From Ceratodon purpureus (taxonomy: Eukaryota > Streptophyta > Bryopsida > Pseudoditrichales > Ditrichaceae): 64,000 nucleotides of DNA. The DNA lies in assembly GCA_014871385.1 (NCBI GenBank), contig CM026433.1, positions 11,225,433 through 11,289,432 on the forward strand. Direction: 5' to 3'. The translations under genes and the position numbers were made by a program. The number at the start of each line of letters is the position of its first letter. The first letter of the stretch is position 1. Below are positions 13,243 through 25,052 of this stretch, one piece after another. Under the pieces are notes generated by a model. It saw nothing but the letters and a program-made list of their open reading frames with translations, was not told the origin of the DNA and made no database searches.

Positions 13243-16190
13243 TTATCCCCTGAGCTTGGTAGCTTGGAGCTGTACAGGCCTGGAGCGCAAGATCTCATCC
13301 AAAGAATGATGTTGCACATTCACGAGGAACTTCTTGCCCGTGCGTGCGATATCTGGGGAGCTGGGAAACTCCACAACGACGCGCCCTGAGTCTGGGTCCA
13401 CGATCTTGGGCCCTCGAGAGAATTGCCGCATGATTTTGCGGGCGGAGCATCCGTGTTTGCGTCCCAGCGTGAACAGCGCTGACCACCGCACCTGATGGTC
13501 CACCAGCCTGCGAATCTTCTCAAAGTTGTCGCAGCATCGGTAGTAGCTCAACAGACAGGTGCCCAGAGCAGTGAAGTAGGAAACAATGGCTTCATCTGAG
13601 GAATCCAACATAGGAGTCACTACAGTTGGAAGAGCTTTACTGGGTTGCAGAATGCCCTTCACACTCAGCTTCTCCATAATGTGTTCCATCGGAGCCAGCA
13701 GTTGAATGGGTATCGAGTCATCATCATCAGCTTCAGCTTCCTTTCTTGGAGTCTTGGTCAGTTGAGATCGAGCCTGAAGAGCTGAATTTGCCTTCTTTTC
13801 ATATGCAATTTCTTCGTCCAGGTGTTTCTTCAACAGTCTTGTGAGGCGCTGCTGTGCACGAAGGATTTGCTGAGGTAAACCCGTACCAGGGGCATCCATG
13901 AAGACTTCCTCTTCCTTGTCAAGTAACCGCTGAATCGTCTCTTTTGTCACACTTCGATCAATCTGTTCAGGTACGAATTTACCGCCCCGGAGTTCTTGTG
14001 ATCTCTTGTACAGGACCTGCTGGGCAGTTTTCCACGACTCAAGATCCCTCCTTACTTTCTTCAACCCAAATGCCCAGGATTGCACGGCCAAATCCTTCAA
14101 CTCATTGTGCCAGGTCTCAGTGCGAATACGGGCCTCTCCCTGCGCACGCACCTTGCTTCGTCGCCGTTTCTCGATTTCTTTCGAAAATCGCCTTCGTACC
14201 TTGTTGTCCAAGAGCCCAGCTACCCGCGTTCCAAGGAACTCCACAGTGCCGGCTTGAATGTGAACGTGAGATGCAAGGCTGACTTCCAGGTGGAGTTCGG
14301 TCTTCAAAAAGTTTGCTATTCGGGATTTGATGTTCTCCACGTCCTCTCTTGAGCCTCTCACTCCCAACATAAACTCTTTTCCATGGCGCGTGTAGTGCAA
14401 GCCCATTTGGTTGTCGATTTCTATGCTTCTGCCTGCTGGAGTTGAATTGTTTCGAGCTTCTGCTACCGATTCAGGCCGAGTTGAAAAGGCCATCCTGATC
14501 AAAGACCTTGGCAGCAGTGAGGCATTGGGTCCAGCAAGCAGGGGTTGATGGATACCTTTCTTATGATAAACCACGTGCTTCGGTGTACCTGTAATCCTTA
14601 CACAAGGAAGGGTATTGAAAGAGGTTGAACGGATACTTGTCCGAGAGGACGGGTGCAGTGTATAAACACCCTGCCTCGCATCCAATTTGACTCCAGCTCC
14701 CTTCCTGTGCAATCCTGCATTTTAGCCAACCTCAACATTTTAGCCAAATAATCACAAGCCACCGGCTTCACTATGTTATTCAAACACATTTCACCTCAGA
14801 CTAGAACATACTAAGAAAGGTAATCGAGAAATAGAAAAGTGCTAATAACGTAGGCACTACATAACGCAAACTTATCGCATACAACTTATCAACACTTCAC
14901 AGAAGTTCGTAAATTACAATGATTCCTTTATTGACGAAACCGTCGAAACCGTAGGGTCTAACCCAGTCTATTAGAATTACAATGTAAACCGTTCAAAATA
15001 ATTTGAACATGAGTTCTGTTTGTAAGCACACGTAAAGACCATCATTACGCAACCAACTTGCGCCCACATTTTGATCTAGGCACAGTATCCAGTTATCTCA
15101 TTGTTCACAAAATTGGTCACTCACCAACAAGTTCAAACAAAAAAAGTTCCACAAACCATGAATTAAGAGCCCAACTTTCCTTAATCAAGCCTCCTTCATC
15201 TAATATATGATATGAAAGAACCTAAAGTCATAAATATTTCTAAGTTCTGCCGTTAGGCGCAGGAAGAGTAGTACGATCCTCAAGCATAACATACCTTGGT
15301 TAAATATCCTCCCATGGCTGCCTCCTTCTAGAGATCCACTGATAGAAGCACTGTCTTCATTTATCGGTCCTCTCGCAGTAATCGAGTCTCTGGACTGCTC
15401 TGTACAGAAATAAGAAATAATCATCAACAGTCAGAGTTCTCAACAGAGATGTATAGTTCCATCACTTCCGATCCTGACCTAAATGATCTAAAGCACACCA
15501 ACTCGATAGCAAGGCTACAGATCCTCAAGACTTTGAATTTCGTTTCTGGTGACATAGCATCCGTCATATCGATTCCTTTTACCACATTGCGTTCCTAACC
15601 TTTGAGTATGCAGACGAAAACCGAAAAACGTTGAAAAACGTTTAAAAACCTTCAAACGCTACTGAATAGAATACCTAGATTCCCTATAATGCCGTAACGG
15701 TGAGCAATGAAAGGCATTCGAATGGTGGTCCAGAATTCCATTACAAAATGGGAACCCTCTACACCGAGAGGTTTAATCATCCCCACGACATTATTAAACG
15801 AGGCTTAGGACTAGAAAAAAAAGACCCAATGCAAATCACTTCCACAGAACTAAAAACTCTCTAAAGGCCCTCGCTGTTCAACATCGCCCGAAGACAAAAG
15901 AAATTAAACAATTCACAAAAAGCAAATTGAAGAAAAGGTTCCCAATTCCGATACAATCTAATCACAAGGAAATCACGCTCTGACAAAGTAAGTTCCGAAA
16001 CCACATTGCATACCTCAGGCTGGACTCCAGAATCAACCGAAACCAGACCCACGGAAGAACGTGCACTGGAACGCAGAGCAAGATGACTCGTCTCCGAATA
16101 AACACGACCGCCATTCACCCTCACTCGAGCTCCCCAATTCTCGCAGACCACCATCGCCGTCCGCCACGACTCCCGGCTCGCTCTCGCCAT
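13243..16190 (-). CDS. Nuclear-encoded organellar group II intron maturase (nMAT-like), reduced RT
   Basis: I join three exons: 16190-16014, 15397-15295 and 14714-13243, giving 583 residues with all phases consistent (donors GAG/GTATGC and AAG/GTATGT; acceptors at 15398 and 14715). The Arg/Ser-rich start (MARASRESWRTAM) suits a mitochondrial presequence. Residues about 200-254 match the RT segment just after the catalytic YADD box of group II maturases, but the box reads YTRHGKEF, so polymerase activity should be lost. Residues about 428-534 match maturase domain X, with SYYRCCDNFEKIRR and DHQVRWSALFTLGRKHG. The protein ends soon after X, with no endonuclease domain. Plant nMATs are usually 700 residues or more and keep the N-terminal RT motifs. 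I find none here. Likely role: splicing of mitochondrial group II introns. An ATG-free start at TTG 14712 is explained by the splice site. Confidence 0.85.
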
Positions 16191-17265
16191 CCTCCCTCCA
16201 CTTCCACAAACCCAAATCCTCTCACATCACGAACCCAAACACGATCACAACCGCGACCCACCGAACTTCAACAAAACCTCCAAAACCTCCAAAACCCATC
16301 TCAATTAGGGTTTAGGGTTTAAGGAGACCCAACTTCGCAGCTTCGAAACTGTCGATGAGGGCGTGCGTTCATCCATGTGGGTGAGGCTCACATGATTTCG
16401 CGACACCTGGTGTTCACAAGTTTGCTCACCAAGTTGGAGTCCAAGGCTTCGCAATTCGCGACAATTGGGTTTCGGAATCAGTGTCTGAATTTTGAGCCTT
16501 TGTGCTGATTATTGGAATCTGAAAAAATTTCCTACTTTTGGTGAAGTTTTTTCTGAAGTTTTCGTGTGGATTTGGAGCGAGCTGTGGATTTGGTACCTGG
16601 AAGGTTTTGGTGCGTTAATTTCACTGTGTGTTACTGGATTTTTTTTTGTGTTTTTGGTATGGAACATGGTTGGCATGAGACGTTCTACTGCTACAGTACG
16701 TTTTTTTTTGAGAAACCTGTTTCATGTTTGGTTCGTTTGAGAAATGGTTTGGAGGTTTTCAAAACGGCAGGTTAGAAATGGGTCTTGCAAGTGTGGGATA
16801 TGGTTCATGTTGTGGTTTGTAGTTTGCAACAGATGCAAAAACTGTGCATAGTCTGGTTGGGTTGGGTTTATGATCAATTACACTCATTTAGGAGGAAATT
16901 GGGTGAACTTTTGGGTGACATCTTGGAGAACTAGATCGTTTTATAAATAACTCAACGTACTACTGCAATTTGCTGTTTCTTTTTCTTTTGCCGGAATTGA
17001 ACGGTGTTTGTGAGGGACAGTTGGGTTAAGGTGGTGGTTTGTGGGTTCGTGTTCTCCGAAGGTGATTATGAAAGTAGCATCCGCCTTCTGTAGCCATTAA
17101 TTTCAGTAGCACGTTGAGGATTCAGAAGTTTTTCTGTCTTTCTGTTTTGGATCTCTCCATAGCCGGTGACTGCCTGTGGTTGTGTGATGTGAGACTTCCT
17201 GCGTTTCTCAGGCTTGATGCCAACCATCTTCTAATGAGTGGTATCTGCTGCAGATTTGTACCAGA
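16191..17265. promoter_or_regulatory. Divergent promoter region with telo-box
   Basis: The maturase gene (minus) and the F-box gene (plus) are head to head. TTAGGGTTTAGGGTTTAA lies at 16305-16322. This is a telo-box (AAACCCTAA on the other strand), a plant promoter element common in genes for translation and organelle biogenesis. An AG acceptor at 17252 (CTGCTGCAG), 14 bases before the F-box start codon, suggests a 5'UTR intron on that side. Confidence 0.6.
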
Positions 17266-18691
17266 ATGTCTATCTCCCCAACTAAAAGACTGAGTATGGA
17301 AGGAGTGGATGTAGAGGCACGTACAATCAGTAGTGAACTAGGGAATTTAGGACTAGACAGTTCGAAAGAAGCAGGAGATGGATCAAGTTTTCTACCTGGA
17401 ACTACTCCTGAAGCGTTGTTCTATGTGCTTCCATATCTAGGCCTCAAGGAGCTTCTCACGCTCGAGACAGTAAGCAGTCAGCTACGGGAGGCAATTAGAG
17501 GAGATGTGACATTATGGCAGCAGCTACATGTGGACGTTCCTTTGAACAGAAAACTCACGGATGCCGAGCTCGTAGGGCTATCAAGTCGGTCGCACGGACG
17601 TCTTCAGTCTCTCAGCTTGATCAAGTGCATAAGGTTGTCGGAAAGTGTCATCGAGCACATCGTTGAAGCTAATCCTATGCTTCAAAAGGTACAGTTTCCA
17701 TTCCTGGACAGTCTCTCGGATTGGTAATGTCGACTTCGTCTCATAGCATGACAAAGTGTTTAATCGAGGGTTGGAAATAAATATTCTCATAATCGTGAAT
17801 ATTCATCACGATTGTATTTTTCTTAAAGCTCTTGCCATGGAGTAGGACTTATTACCTGATGCGTAAAATGGGATTACAGATTACGCTCGTTGAGTCGTCC
17901 GAACAATATAGTCTGAGCTGAAGAACTGCTAAAGCAGTTCTGCTTATACGTTGTTGCTTATTGTTCTTGTCAAGTCTTTCATGTCCCCGCTTCAGTAAGA
18001 TTGCGTGATATACTGTGATTTTAGTAGCGTAGGTCAGGACAGTTGGGTAGCTGATACTACTGTGATGTTATTGCAGCTCAATCTTTCGGCATGCACTGGG
18101 GTGAGCGCTGAGGCTGTCCTAAGAATGGTGAAGATACAAACAGAGCGTCGTTCCCCCCACATCCCTGGATTGACGCAGCTCCGGATCAGAGGCTTGTATG
18201 GTGTTACTCCGGAGATTCTCGAGAGCCTTCAAAGAATGATGCAATCCGAAGGAAATCACTCAGCCAGCGACGTTATCCCAAGTCCTCATTATTACAAGAA
18301 TGGTGAGCCTTCTCCTGCCATCAGCGAGGAGCAGCTCATTGACATTGAGGCCTGTCCCAAGTGCAGGACGGCGAGGCTGGTATTCGACTGCACTCGACCA
18401 ACGTGTGAGCAACGGCGGAACATTCCACTTCAGCAATGCCGCGGATGTTACCTGTGCATCGCACGATGTGAGGAATGCGGAGTATGCATCGATGGCGACG
18501 ACTACGAGGAGACTTTCTGCATGGAGTTTCTGTGTCAATCCTGTTGGCTCCGTTTGCCCAAGTGCTCCGAGTGCAACCGTGCAGGATGCAGCCGCCACAT
18601 CGAGGCCCTGGACATCTCCGAGACCAGCATCTTCTCTTGCGATTCTTGTCAAGGAGTTCTGCCAGGTGATACTGGTCCCATATTTGATTAG
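17266..18691 (+). CDS. F-box protein, SKIP14-like, with Cys-rich C-terminus
   Basis: Two exons, 17266-17688 and 18077-18691, join in phase (AAG/GTACAG donor, TTGCAG acceptor) to give 345 residues. Residues about 44-90 form an F-box (TTPEALFYVLPYLGLKELLTL), expected to bind SKP1 in an SCF ubiquitin ligase. Residues about 104-197 look like degenerate leucine-rich repeats (LNLSACTGVS spans the junction). Residues about 234-332 are cysteine-rich with paired CxxC motifs (CPKC, CRGCYLC, CEECGVC, CQSC, CSEC, CDSC), as in plant SKIP14/SKIP28-like proteins, and probably bind zinc. The target is unknown. The original frame reads past the donor to a stop at 17727, which would truncate the protein if the intron were kept. 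Homology is recalled, not searched. Confidence 0.85.
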
Positions 18692-20217
18692 CTAGTACCT
18701 TTGAATTCACCAGGATTCAGAAGCCATTCAGCTTTGACTTTACACCAAGTCTGTATCCTATGTATAGTCATATACTGCAACCTCTAGTCAGTAATTACCC
18801 TTCTCTGCTATAGAAATCAACTTGTCTAAAGTGTGGATTCTTCGGGCGTGATTGGTACCCCCGGTGTATTTCTAGAGATATTCGAACACAAGAGTTATTC
18901 ATTTTTGCAATCAAGTGATTAGTTACACTTATTTCACCGTCCTTGAGCAGTTGCTGATGATTTGTTGGACAAGGGGGCTATGTTTCGTGGATTCTGTTCG
19001 AGTATTTTACCTTTTCTAGTATTTTAAGATGGACTCTACCCATGGGCCTACGGTATTGATTTTATTTGCACCCTCAGTCGTGGCTTTGACATCAGATGGT
19101 TTAGCCTTGATAGAGCTCAAGAATGGCTTAACCACGAAATTTCCCCTGTTTGAAACGTCCACCGTCCTGGTCCACAGAAACTTCTGGAGCGAGATAGAGA
19201 CGGTGGGAAATGCCAAGCATCGAAACAAGGTGAGGTTGGTGGGATTCGTGAAGTGGGGCAAGGTAGGACTTCTCTTGCATGACTACGTGTTAAATGTGTT
19301 CAATGTGTTCAATGAGATCTCCATTCGGTTTTGCACAAGAGTGAAGCCGGAGGTGATGATGAGCATGTCAAGCCATGGCAAGACTTCGTATTGCGGATGG
19401 TGTGGCCCAGGGAATAACATACCTTCACCATGTAATCCATCTATTGTTCACCGACACACGAAATCGAGTAATGTGCTTAACGGCCTCTATTTCTGATCTT
19501 GGCTAAGTTGCTTGAAACACAATCTGGATCGCAACAGTGGTCACAGCTCCCAGTGTTTCAAAGCCATAGCTCCTGGTAAGTTCTTGTAATTGCGAGACAT
19601 TGCGTTTGTGCACATCAGGGACTTCTAAGATGCGCATGTTGGATAATACCCTTTTTAGATATCCAAACCATGAGTTGAAACCCAAAGCTCCAAACCTAAA
19701 TGTACACCACTCCACAAAAATCTCTCACTTCCAACCTAACAGTCATCAATTTCACCCTCCCTTATCCACCTTCTCTCCGACTCCTGACATACACTTCCTC
19801 ACCTCTCTTGCAACTGAACTCCTTCCAACACAAATCCTAAAAAATAATCTTCAAAATTCCTCCAATTTTTCTAATCTATTTTGACACAGATCGAAGAAAA
19901 TCCTAAGAATTTGACTCCAGTCAAAACCTCAGAATCTCTGGCGCAGAAACTGCCATTCGGATACATGGCAGCTGCGAAACGGAAAACCACAGCCCATTCA
20001 CCGAAAATCAGAAACTATCTACGAAATCTGAGTGTTCGAGGCTCTGAAATCTTCAGTTGAGGTAGAGAAGGTGGGCTTTGGGGTGCGGTGACGGCTTTGC
20101 GCATGCGAGGCCTTATCCAAGTGCTCGCGGGGAAGGCAATGAAACCAGAAACCTGGAGCGGGGCGAGAATTTAAGAGCAGTTGCAGGGATTGGAGAGCGG
20201 GAGATTGGAGCGAGGAG
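18692..20217. other. Intergenic region with pseudogene and L13 promoter
   Basis: This holds the 3' flank of the F-box gene, the receptor-kinase relic at 19029-19496, and the GC-rising promoter of the L13 gene from about 20040. I see no other gene. Confidence 0.5.
19029..19496 (+). pseudogene. Decayed LRR receptor-like kinase fragment
   Basis: The frame begins with a piece resembling the N-terminal LRR cap of receptor kinases (VVALTSDGLALIELKNGL) and passes straight into kinase-domain sequence: HRNFWSEIETVGNAKHRN, then VRLVGFVKWGKVGLLLHDYV (subdomains IV-V). Later CNPSIVHRHTKSSNVL matches the catalytic-loop region CNPxIVHRDIKSSNVLL. The catalytic Asp of HRD is His here. Between these blocks the reading is out of frame: at 19380-19430 the bases encode RLRIADGVAQGITYLHH in another frame, so there is at least one frameshift. 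The whole LRR ectodomain, the transmembrane segment and the rest of the kinase are missing. It is a dead, internally deleted copy of a host gene. Confidence 0.8.
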
Positions 20218-21958
20218 ATGGCGTCCGCAGCTGCAGCTTCTGCCATGGCGGCGCAGTTCGCGTCCATGACGGTGTCGTCGCCCGCCTCCGGGAGCAGCAA
20301 GTCCCTGTCGTCGTCCTTCACCGGCAACGCTGCGCTCGTGTCGCTCCGGAGGCGCGTCGTGGTGCCGTCGCTGCGGCCTCGCAATGTCGCCGTGCAGGCC
20401 AAGGGCGGGTTCATCCCTGCCGAGCACAGGTGGATGTACGAGGGCATCGAGAAGATGGGCCCTGTAAGAATCCGCCCCATGCTGCTCCTACCTCTCTGGT
20501 TTTTGGATTGGGTTTCTGAATTTGGGTTTCTGAATTGGGTTTAGGAGAGTGTGGGTTTCGTGAGTGTGGATACGACGTAGCAGTGAGGTTTCTGAGCTCT
20601 CTTCTGGAACATGGTCAATGGGGGTAGCCCTACTTGTATGTTTTTTGGAGAATTCTTTCTTGATGTATTCTAAACCCTATTCATTGAACTGTTTTGGGAT
20701 TGGGAGCAGCTAGTAATGTAGGATAATGCTGTTCGAGGGTGAGTTTGTAGATTGTTTTACTCTTAGTGTTGTTGGTTTAGCGTTTCTAGTGTTCCGAAGT
20801 GCTTGAATTTTGGAAGGAGTTGCTTGAGCGCCAGAAAGGAGCATGGTGGTTTTTTTTTTTTTTTTTCCTGTTAGGATGTCCTCCAAATTGAGGTACTCGT
20901 TTGGCATTCTGTTTTCTCTGTGGAAGAGTCTGAACCTCGGCTTCTCAGTTGCTAGTGTTGTGATATCGGTAGTGGACGATGAGAATTCTTTTTGAGGAGC
21001 AGCTATGTGAAGTGTCATCAGCATCTTGGTCTAAACATTTTACATCGGATATGATGAGCAGGATTAGGTGAGCCTTATTTGTTTAGTTTGAGATCTCACG
21101 TTGTAGGATGCATTTGTTTGTGGTGACAGGATGTCTGGAATACGACATATTACCCCAAGGCAGACGACCACAAGAATGTGGAGAAGAAGTGGTACATAGT
21201 GGACGCAGCGGACAAGCGCTTGGGCCGTCTTGCATCCACTATCGCAATTCACATTCGGGGGAAGGATGTTCCTGAGTTCACTCCGTCCATCGACATGGGT
21301 GCTTATGTCGTAGTGGTTAGTAATTTGGCCGAATTCTCTACCCATTGCCTTAGGACTGAAATCTTTATGTCCATATCATCATCCGAAATTCATGTGGAAT
21401 TCCAGCATCTCGCAGCACAATAAGGTTTTGGTGGAGCATACTGTGCATAGTTAGTTCCTGTCATGCTCTCTGTGGATCTTGTTAATGATATATGAGGCAT
21501 GCCGTGTGCATCAGATCAATGCAGAGAAGGTCGCAGTTACCGGAAAGAAGAGGGAGCAGAAGATTTACAGGAGGCACTCTGGTCGACCTGGAGGCATGAC
21601 AGAGGAGACTTTTGACAATTTGCAAAGAAGAATTCCAGAGCGCATTGTAGAACACGCAGTGCGCGGCATGCTTCCCAAGGGCCGGGTGAGTGATCATATC
21701 TCTCTCTCACGGACAGCTTTGTGTGTAATTGAGTGATATAAAATGTACTGAGGACAATGATTGTCCTGTCTCATTAAGTGGGCAGGTATGTTGTCGTCGG
21801 CAATGAAATTTCTGAAAGCAATTGTGTGTTGATTGAAACAGCTGGGAAGAAGGCTTTTCACTCATCTCAAGGTGTACAAGGGATCCGAGCATCCTCACAT
21901 TGCTCAACAGCCGGCACCTTTGCCTATTACAGACAAGAGGATCAACATCGTTCAGTAA
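20218..21958 (+). CDS. PRPL13: Plastid ribosomal protein L13 (uL13c)
   Basis: Four exons, 20218-20463, 21130-21315, 21515-21685 and 21842-21958, all joined in phase 0, give 239 residues, the usual plastid L13 size. Residues 1 to about 60 are Ala/Ser-rich with late Arg and form a chloroplast transit peptide ending near [10 protein letters not shown]. The mature uL13 core has [19 protein letters not shown], then the [20 protein letters not shown] region, then [27 protein letters not shown] and [18 protein letters not shown], closing with [13 protein letters not shown]. It is a component of the plastid 50S subunit. Every donor is GT and every acceptor AG; the donor of exon 2 (GTG/GTTAGT) is chosen so that the protein runs VVV-INAEKV. 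An unspliced reading stops within intron 1. A telo-box was not seen upstream. Confidence 0.95.
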
Positions 21959-23782
21959 AGTAACGAAGTAGAGATTTTAATTCCCAGCCTGTTATCTTTG
22001 CAACACGAGTCAATTTTGTCTTCTGTCGCTTGAGGGACGTGTTTACATCCGAGGTTTAGGTTACAAGTATCAAGAATTAAGTTTACCAACATGGAATACC
22101 TCAAGCAGGTAAATTATTTGGTCAGGTAGAAGGACGATGCAGACGGAGTGTATTGACATGTCCCATTTATCGTAGCGAGGCTTTTTTAGCTCCTGAAATG
22201 GCAGGAAATAAATTTGTTGACAAGAACACATTGGGGATACTGATTGATGCCCCGCGTAATATATACTCCAAAGAAAGGTGGATCTGAGTAATATTTGCCG
22301 AAGCTGATAACAAAGTGTACAATATACCATATCTTGCATTACAGTTATCCCTTTATGTATTGTATGATAATACCGGGAATTTCCTTCTTTGGTTATCTCA
22401 CAGTGGAGGATTGCTCCACATTTGTAGAACCTGGAAAATTTCATTGTGGGCTCCAAGAAGTACCGAGTTTTGGTTGCATGTCATGCATATTATGATGTAG
22501 AAAGCTTTTTAAGGATAGGTCAGTCTCCGCTTTGAAAAGCCTCACTTCCTTAGGATTATAAGAATCCTTAAAGGAACTCAAAGTGAATTGTTTTTACTTT
22601 CTGGTATAACCACGAGAGTACTTTCTGCAGAGGGTGTCACAAAGGGTGTATTTTTCTTGCAGAAGCTTGAAGACTCAAGAGACACTACCATGAGATTTAT
22701 TGAACTTGTTGAGAATTTCTACACTCTTCTCATCAATGTTGCCTGTCTGCAGTACGTGCAGGTGAGGAAACGGTATCAGCAGTTGGCAGTGTCAAAGCAA
22801 TATGTTTGTGTCTACTTCCGTGCAATCTTCAAAAGTAGACTGTGGTACGGTATCAATTGGGGTAGGATCCATACGAGGATCCTGGGGTGCAAGTGAGGCG
22901 ACCGACCTCAGAACATCTGTTGAGATTTGTAGTGCTTGAGCCTTGAACCAAAATATTGTGAACCTCAAAATTCACGTCAACCTGAGATGTCTGCATCGAC
23001 TTGAGCTTCGCCTCATAAGTTCACTCTTTTGCTGGAAAAAGGAGCTCCAGCTGCCAACCGTGCACAGCAAAGTAAACACCGTCGGTAGAAAAGTACAAGG
23101 GTAAGGTAATTGTACAAAAAGAGGCGGTCTGAATGAAAGGAATTGAAGGAAACATCAGAAAGTACTCCAGTGACGACTGCACCAGACTTCAGGGCCATGA
23201 ATTACAAGCAGATATGTTGACACTAAGTTGGCATTATTTTCCCCAAAATAGTTTTATGTATTCATGGTACAATCATGACTATCAAGCATATCACAGAGAT
23301 GAGTCCAAAAGCCCTTCACATGACAAGCTATGACACATAAAATTATGGGCAAATTTTAGAGAGTTACCGTCTTCCGCACAACAATCCAGGTGGAACAAAG
23401 TATGAGCAAAGAATCGCTTCTGCCAGCAGACTGGGATTTTACGGTCACTGTACCACAAAGCCATCGCATCAAATGCTGGCATGACAAGCAAAGATTTCGT
23501 GAAAAACACAACAATCTATGTGTACCCACATTTGGCAACATCGTAAACGGCCAGACGAAGGAAATTAGGCTGCAGTGAATAGATGAGAAAATTTCAGGCT
23601 GTTAATGGGGATTGGGAGGCCAATTGGTAGAAATACAAACACATCATAGATGTGAGTGAAAGCCCTCTATCCAGCATCAAATACGGGGTAAACAAAAAGA
23701 ATCGTCCATTGCACTTGGCCCTATTGAATAATACCGAATGTTTCAGACAGGTAACACCATCTTAAGAGAAGCTCCACTAGAA
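21959..23782. other. Intergenic region between convergent genes
   Basis: This is the 3' flanks of the L13 gene (plus) and the DUF4050 gene (minus). The open frame at 22588-22896 has no recognisable features. Nothing else is supported. Confidence 0.5.
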
Positions 23783-25052
23783 TCATCTTCGTTCATACAG
23801 TCCTTCCTGCTCCCAAACATCAACCAGAAAGTCCACCATTTCCTGCAAAACAAAAAAAGTTGCAGATTCAGCAACAGACAGAGAATGTTTCACCGGTACC
23901 GCAATGAGGCATAGACAACCGCGTTACACATGATCTAAAGATGAGTCTGTACGAAAAAAGGTGCATACCGTTAATGGGATAGGCTGCGCAAATGGCCTGC
24001 TGGTTGCAAGTAGATCCTCATATGTAGTATTCCAACTGCACAGTGAAGATGATATTTGAAATATTAGTACTCACCAGCACATCACACTCAGCAGAATAGT
24101 GCTCATGACATTGAAGTAGTCTTTTGAGTCCCTTGAACTGGGGTTGAGTACCCGCAATTTGTATAACATAAGGGACAGGTTCCAGAAGCAGGGACCAAAT
24201 GTAAGAAGAGAGAAAAAGGAGGGATCAGAGTCTTTAAAGCAGCGAGATCAGGAATTAAAAAGAGCTGAGTTAGAGACACGGCATTGCGACTTAAAAACCA
24301 AGGTGCCTAGTTTAGGAAACACTTGTGATGATACTTCGTTCCTAAATAGATCACTTTCTGCTTCTCACTTCCAAAAGGGAGACAAAAGGTACAAGGCCAA
24401 AGTAGGGACTCAAGACTACACTCAACAAACGTTACTCAACAATTCCATTGCATAGTGAAGATGGTGAACCTGATGGCAGGCTCCCGCGGTTCTCGTGGTG
24501 GCGGTGGTCGGGGTTGAGTCCCCACCCAAGCACATCGTTGCTCGTTCCACAGCGCCAGAGCTGCGCACAACAAGGATTAACACAAACTTTCCGTCATGAT
24601 CAAACACAACCTAGATCCTCTACTCAAAGAGAAATTGGATGGCTATTGTAGTTGTGGAAGATCCTACAAGTAGAAAAACAAGCTGGTTTTCTGGAGTTAC
24701 ACATTCACCATCTAACAAAGAAATGCCAACAGTGTACGCATTTGTGCGGATACAAGGACCTGGACAGAGCTCTGGAAAATGAATGTGATGTGATATTACC
24801 TTGATTCGAGTACGCAGTGCCAGACATAGCACCAGATGGTTGGATGGAAGGGAAGTTCTGAAATGAGCGAGGACTCAGCGTGCTGTGATTCTCCATTTCA
24901 TTTGAGCTGGTGGTCCACCAATCCCGGGGGGGTTTTGCAGTATGCCCGCGTACTCGAACTCGACGCTTTGACGACCGTGGTCTACGAAGACCAGGTCGAT
25001 CAGATGGCGTCGGAGGCGGAGGCTTGGCACAAGCTCCTAAGCAAGCACTGCT
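23783..25052 (-). CDS. DUF4050 / Gag1-like clamp domain protein (5' end unresolved)
   Basis: Four 3' exons are supported: 25052-24800, 24560-24470, 24035-23969 and 23842-23783. They have consistent phases (0, 1, 2, 0) and encode 156 residues ending in a stop. The exon starting at 25052 gives SSACLGACAKPPPP, matching the CLGCCAKP start of plant DUF4050 proteins, then an Arg-rich stretch and a Ser-rich linker. The next exons give LALWNEQRCAWVG and REPAIRSWNTTYEDLL, then PFAQPIPLTEMVDFLVDVWE and EQEGLY, the core of the family. Function in plants is unknown; the fungal namesake Gag1 concerns trehalose and nitrogen signalling. A 34-nt exon at 25548-25515 would join in frame upstream. A 327-nt exon at 26851-26525 is probably 5'UTR. 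I could not place the start codon. Confidence 0.8.
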
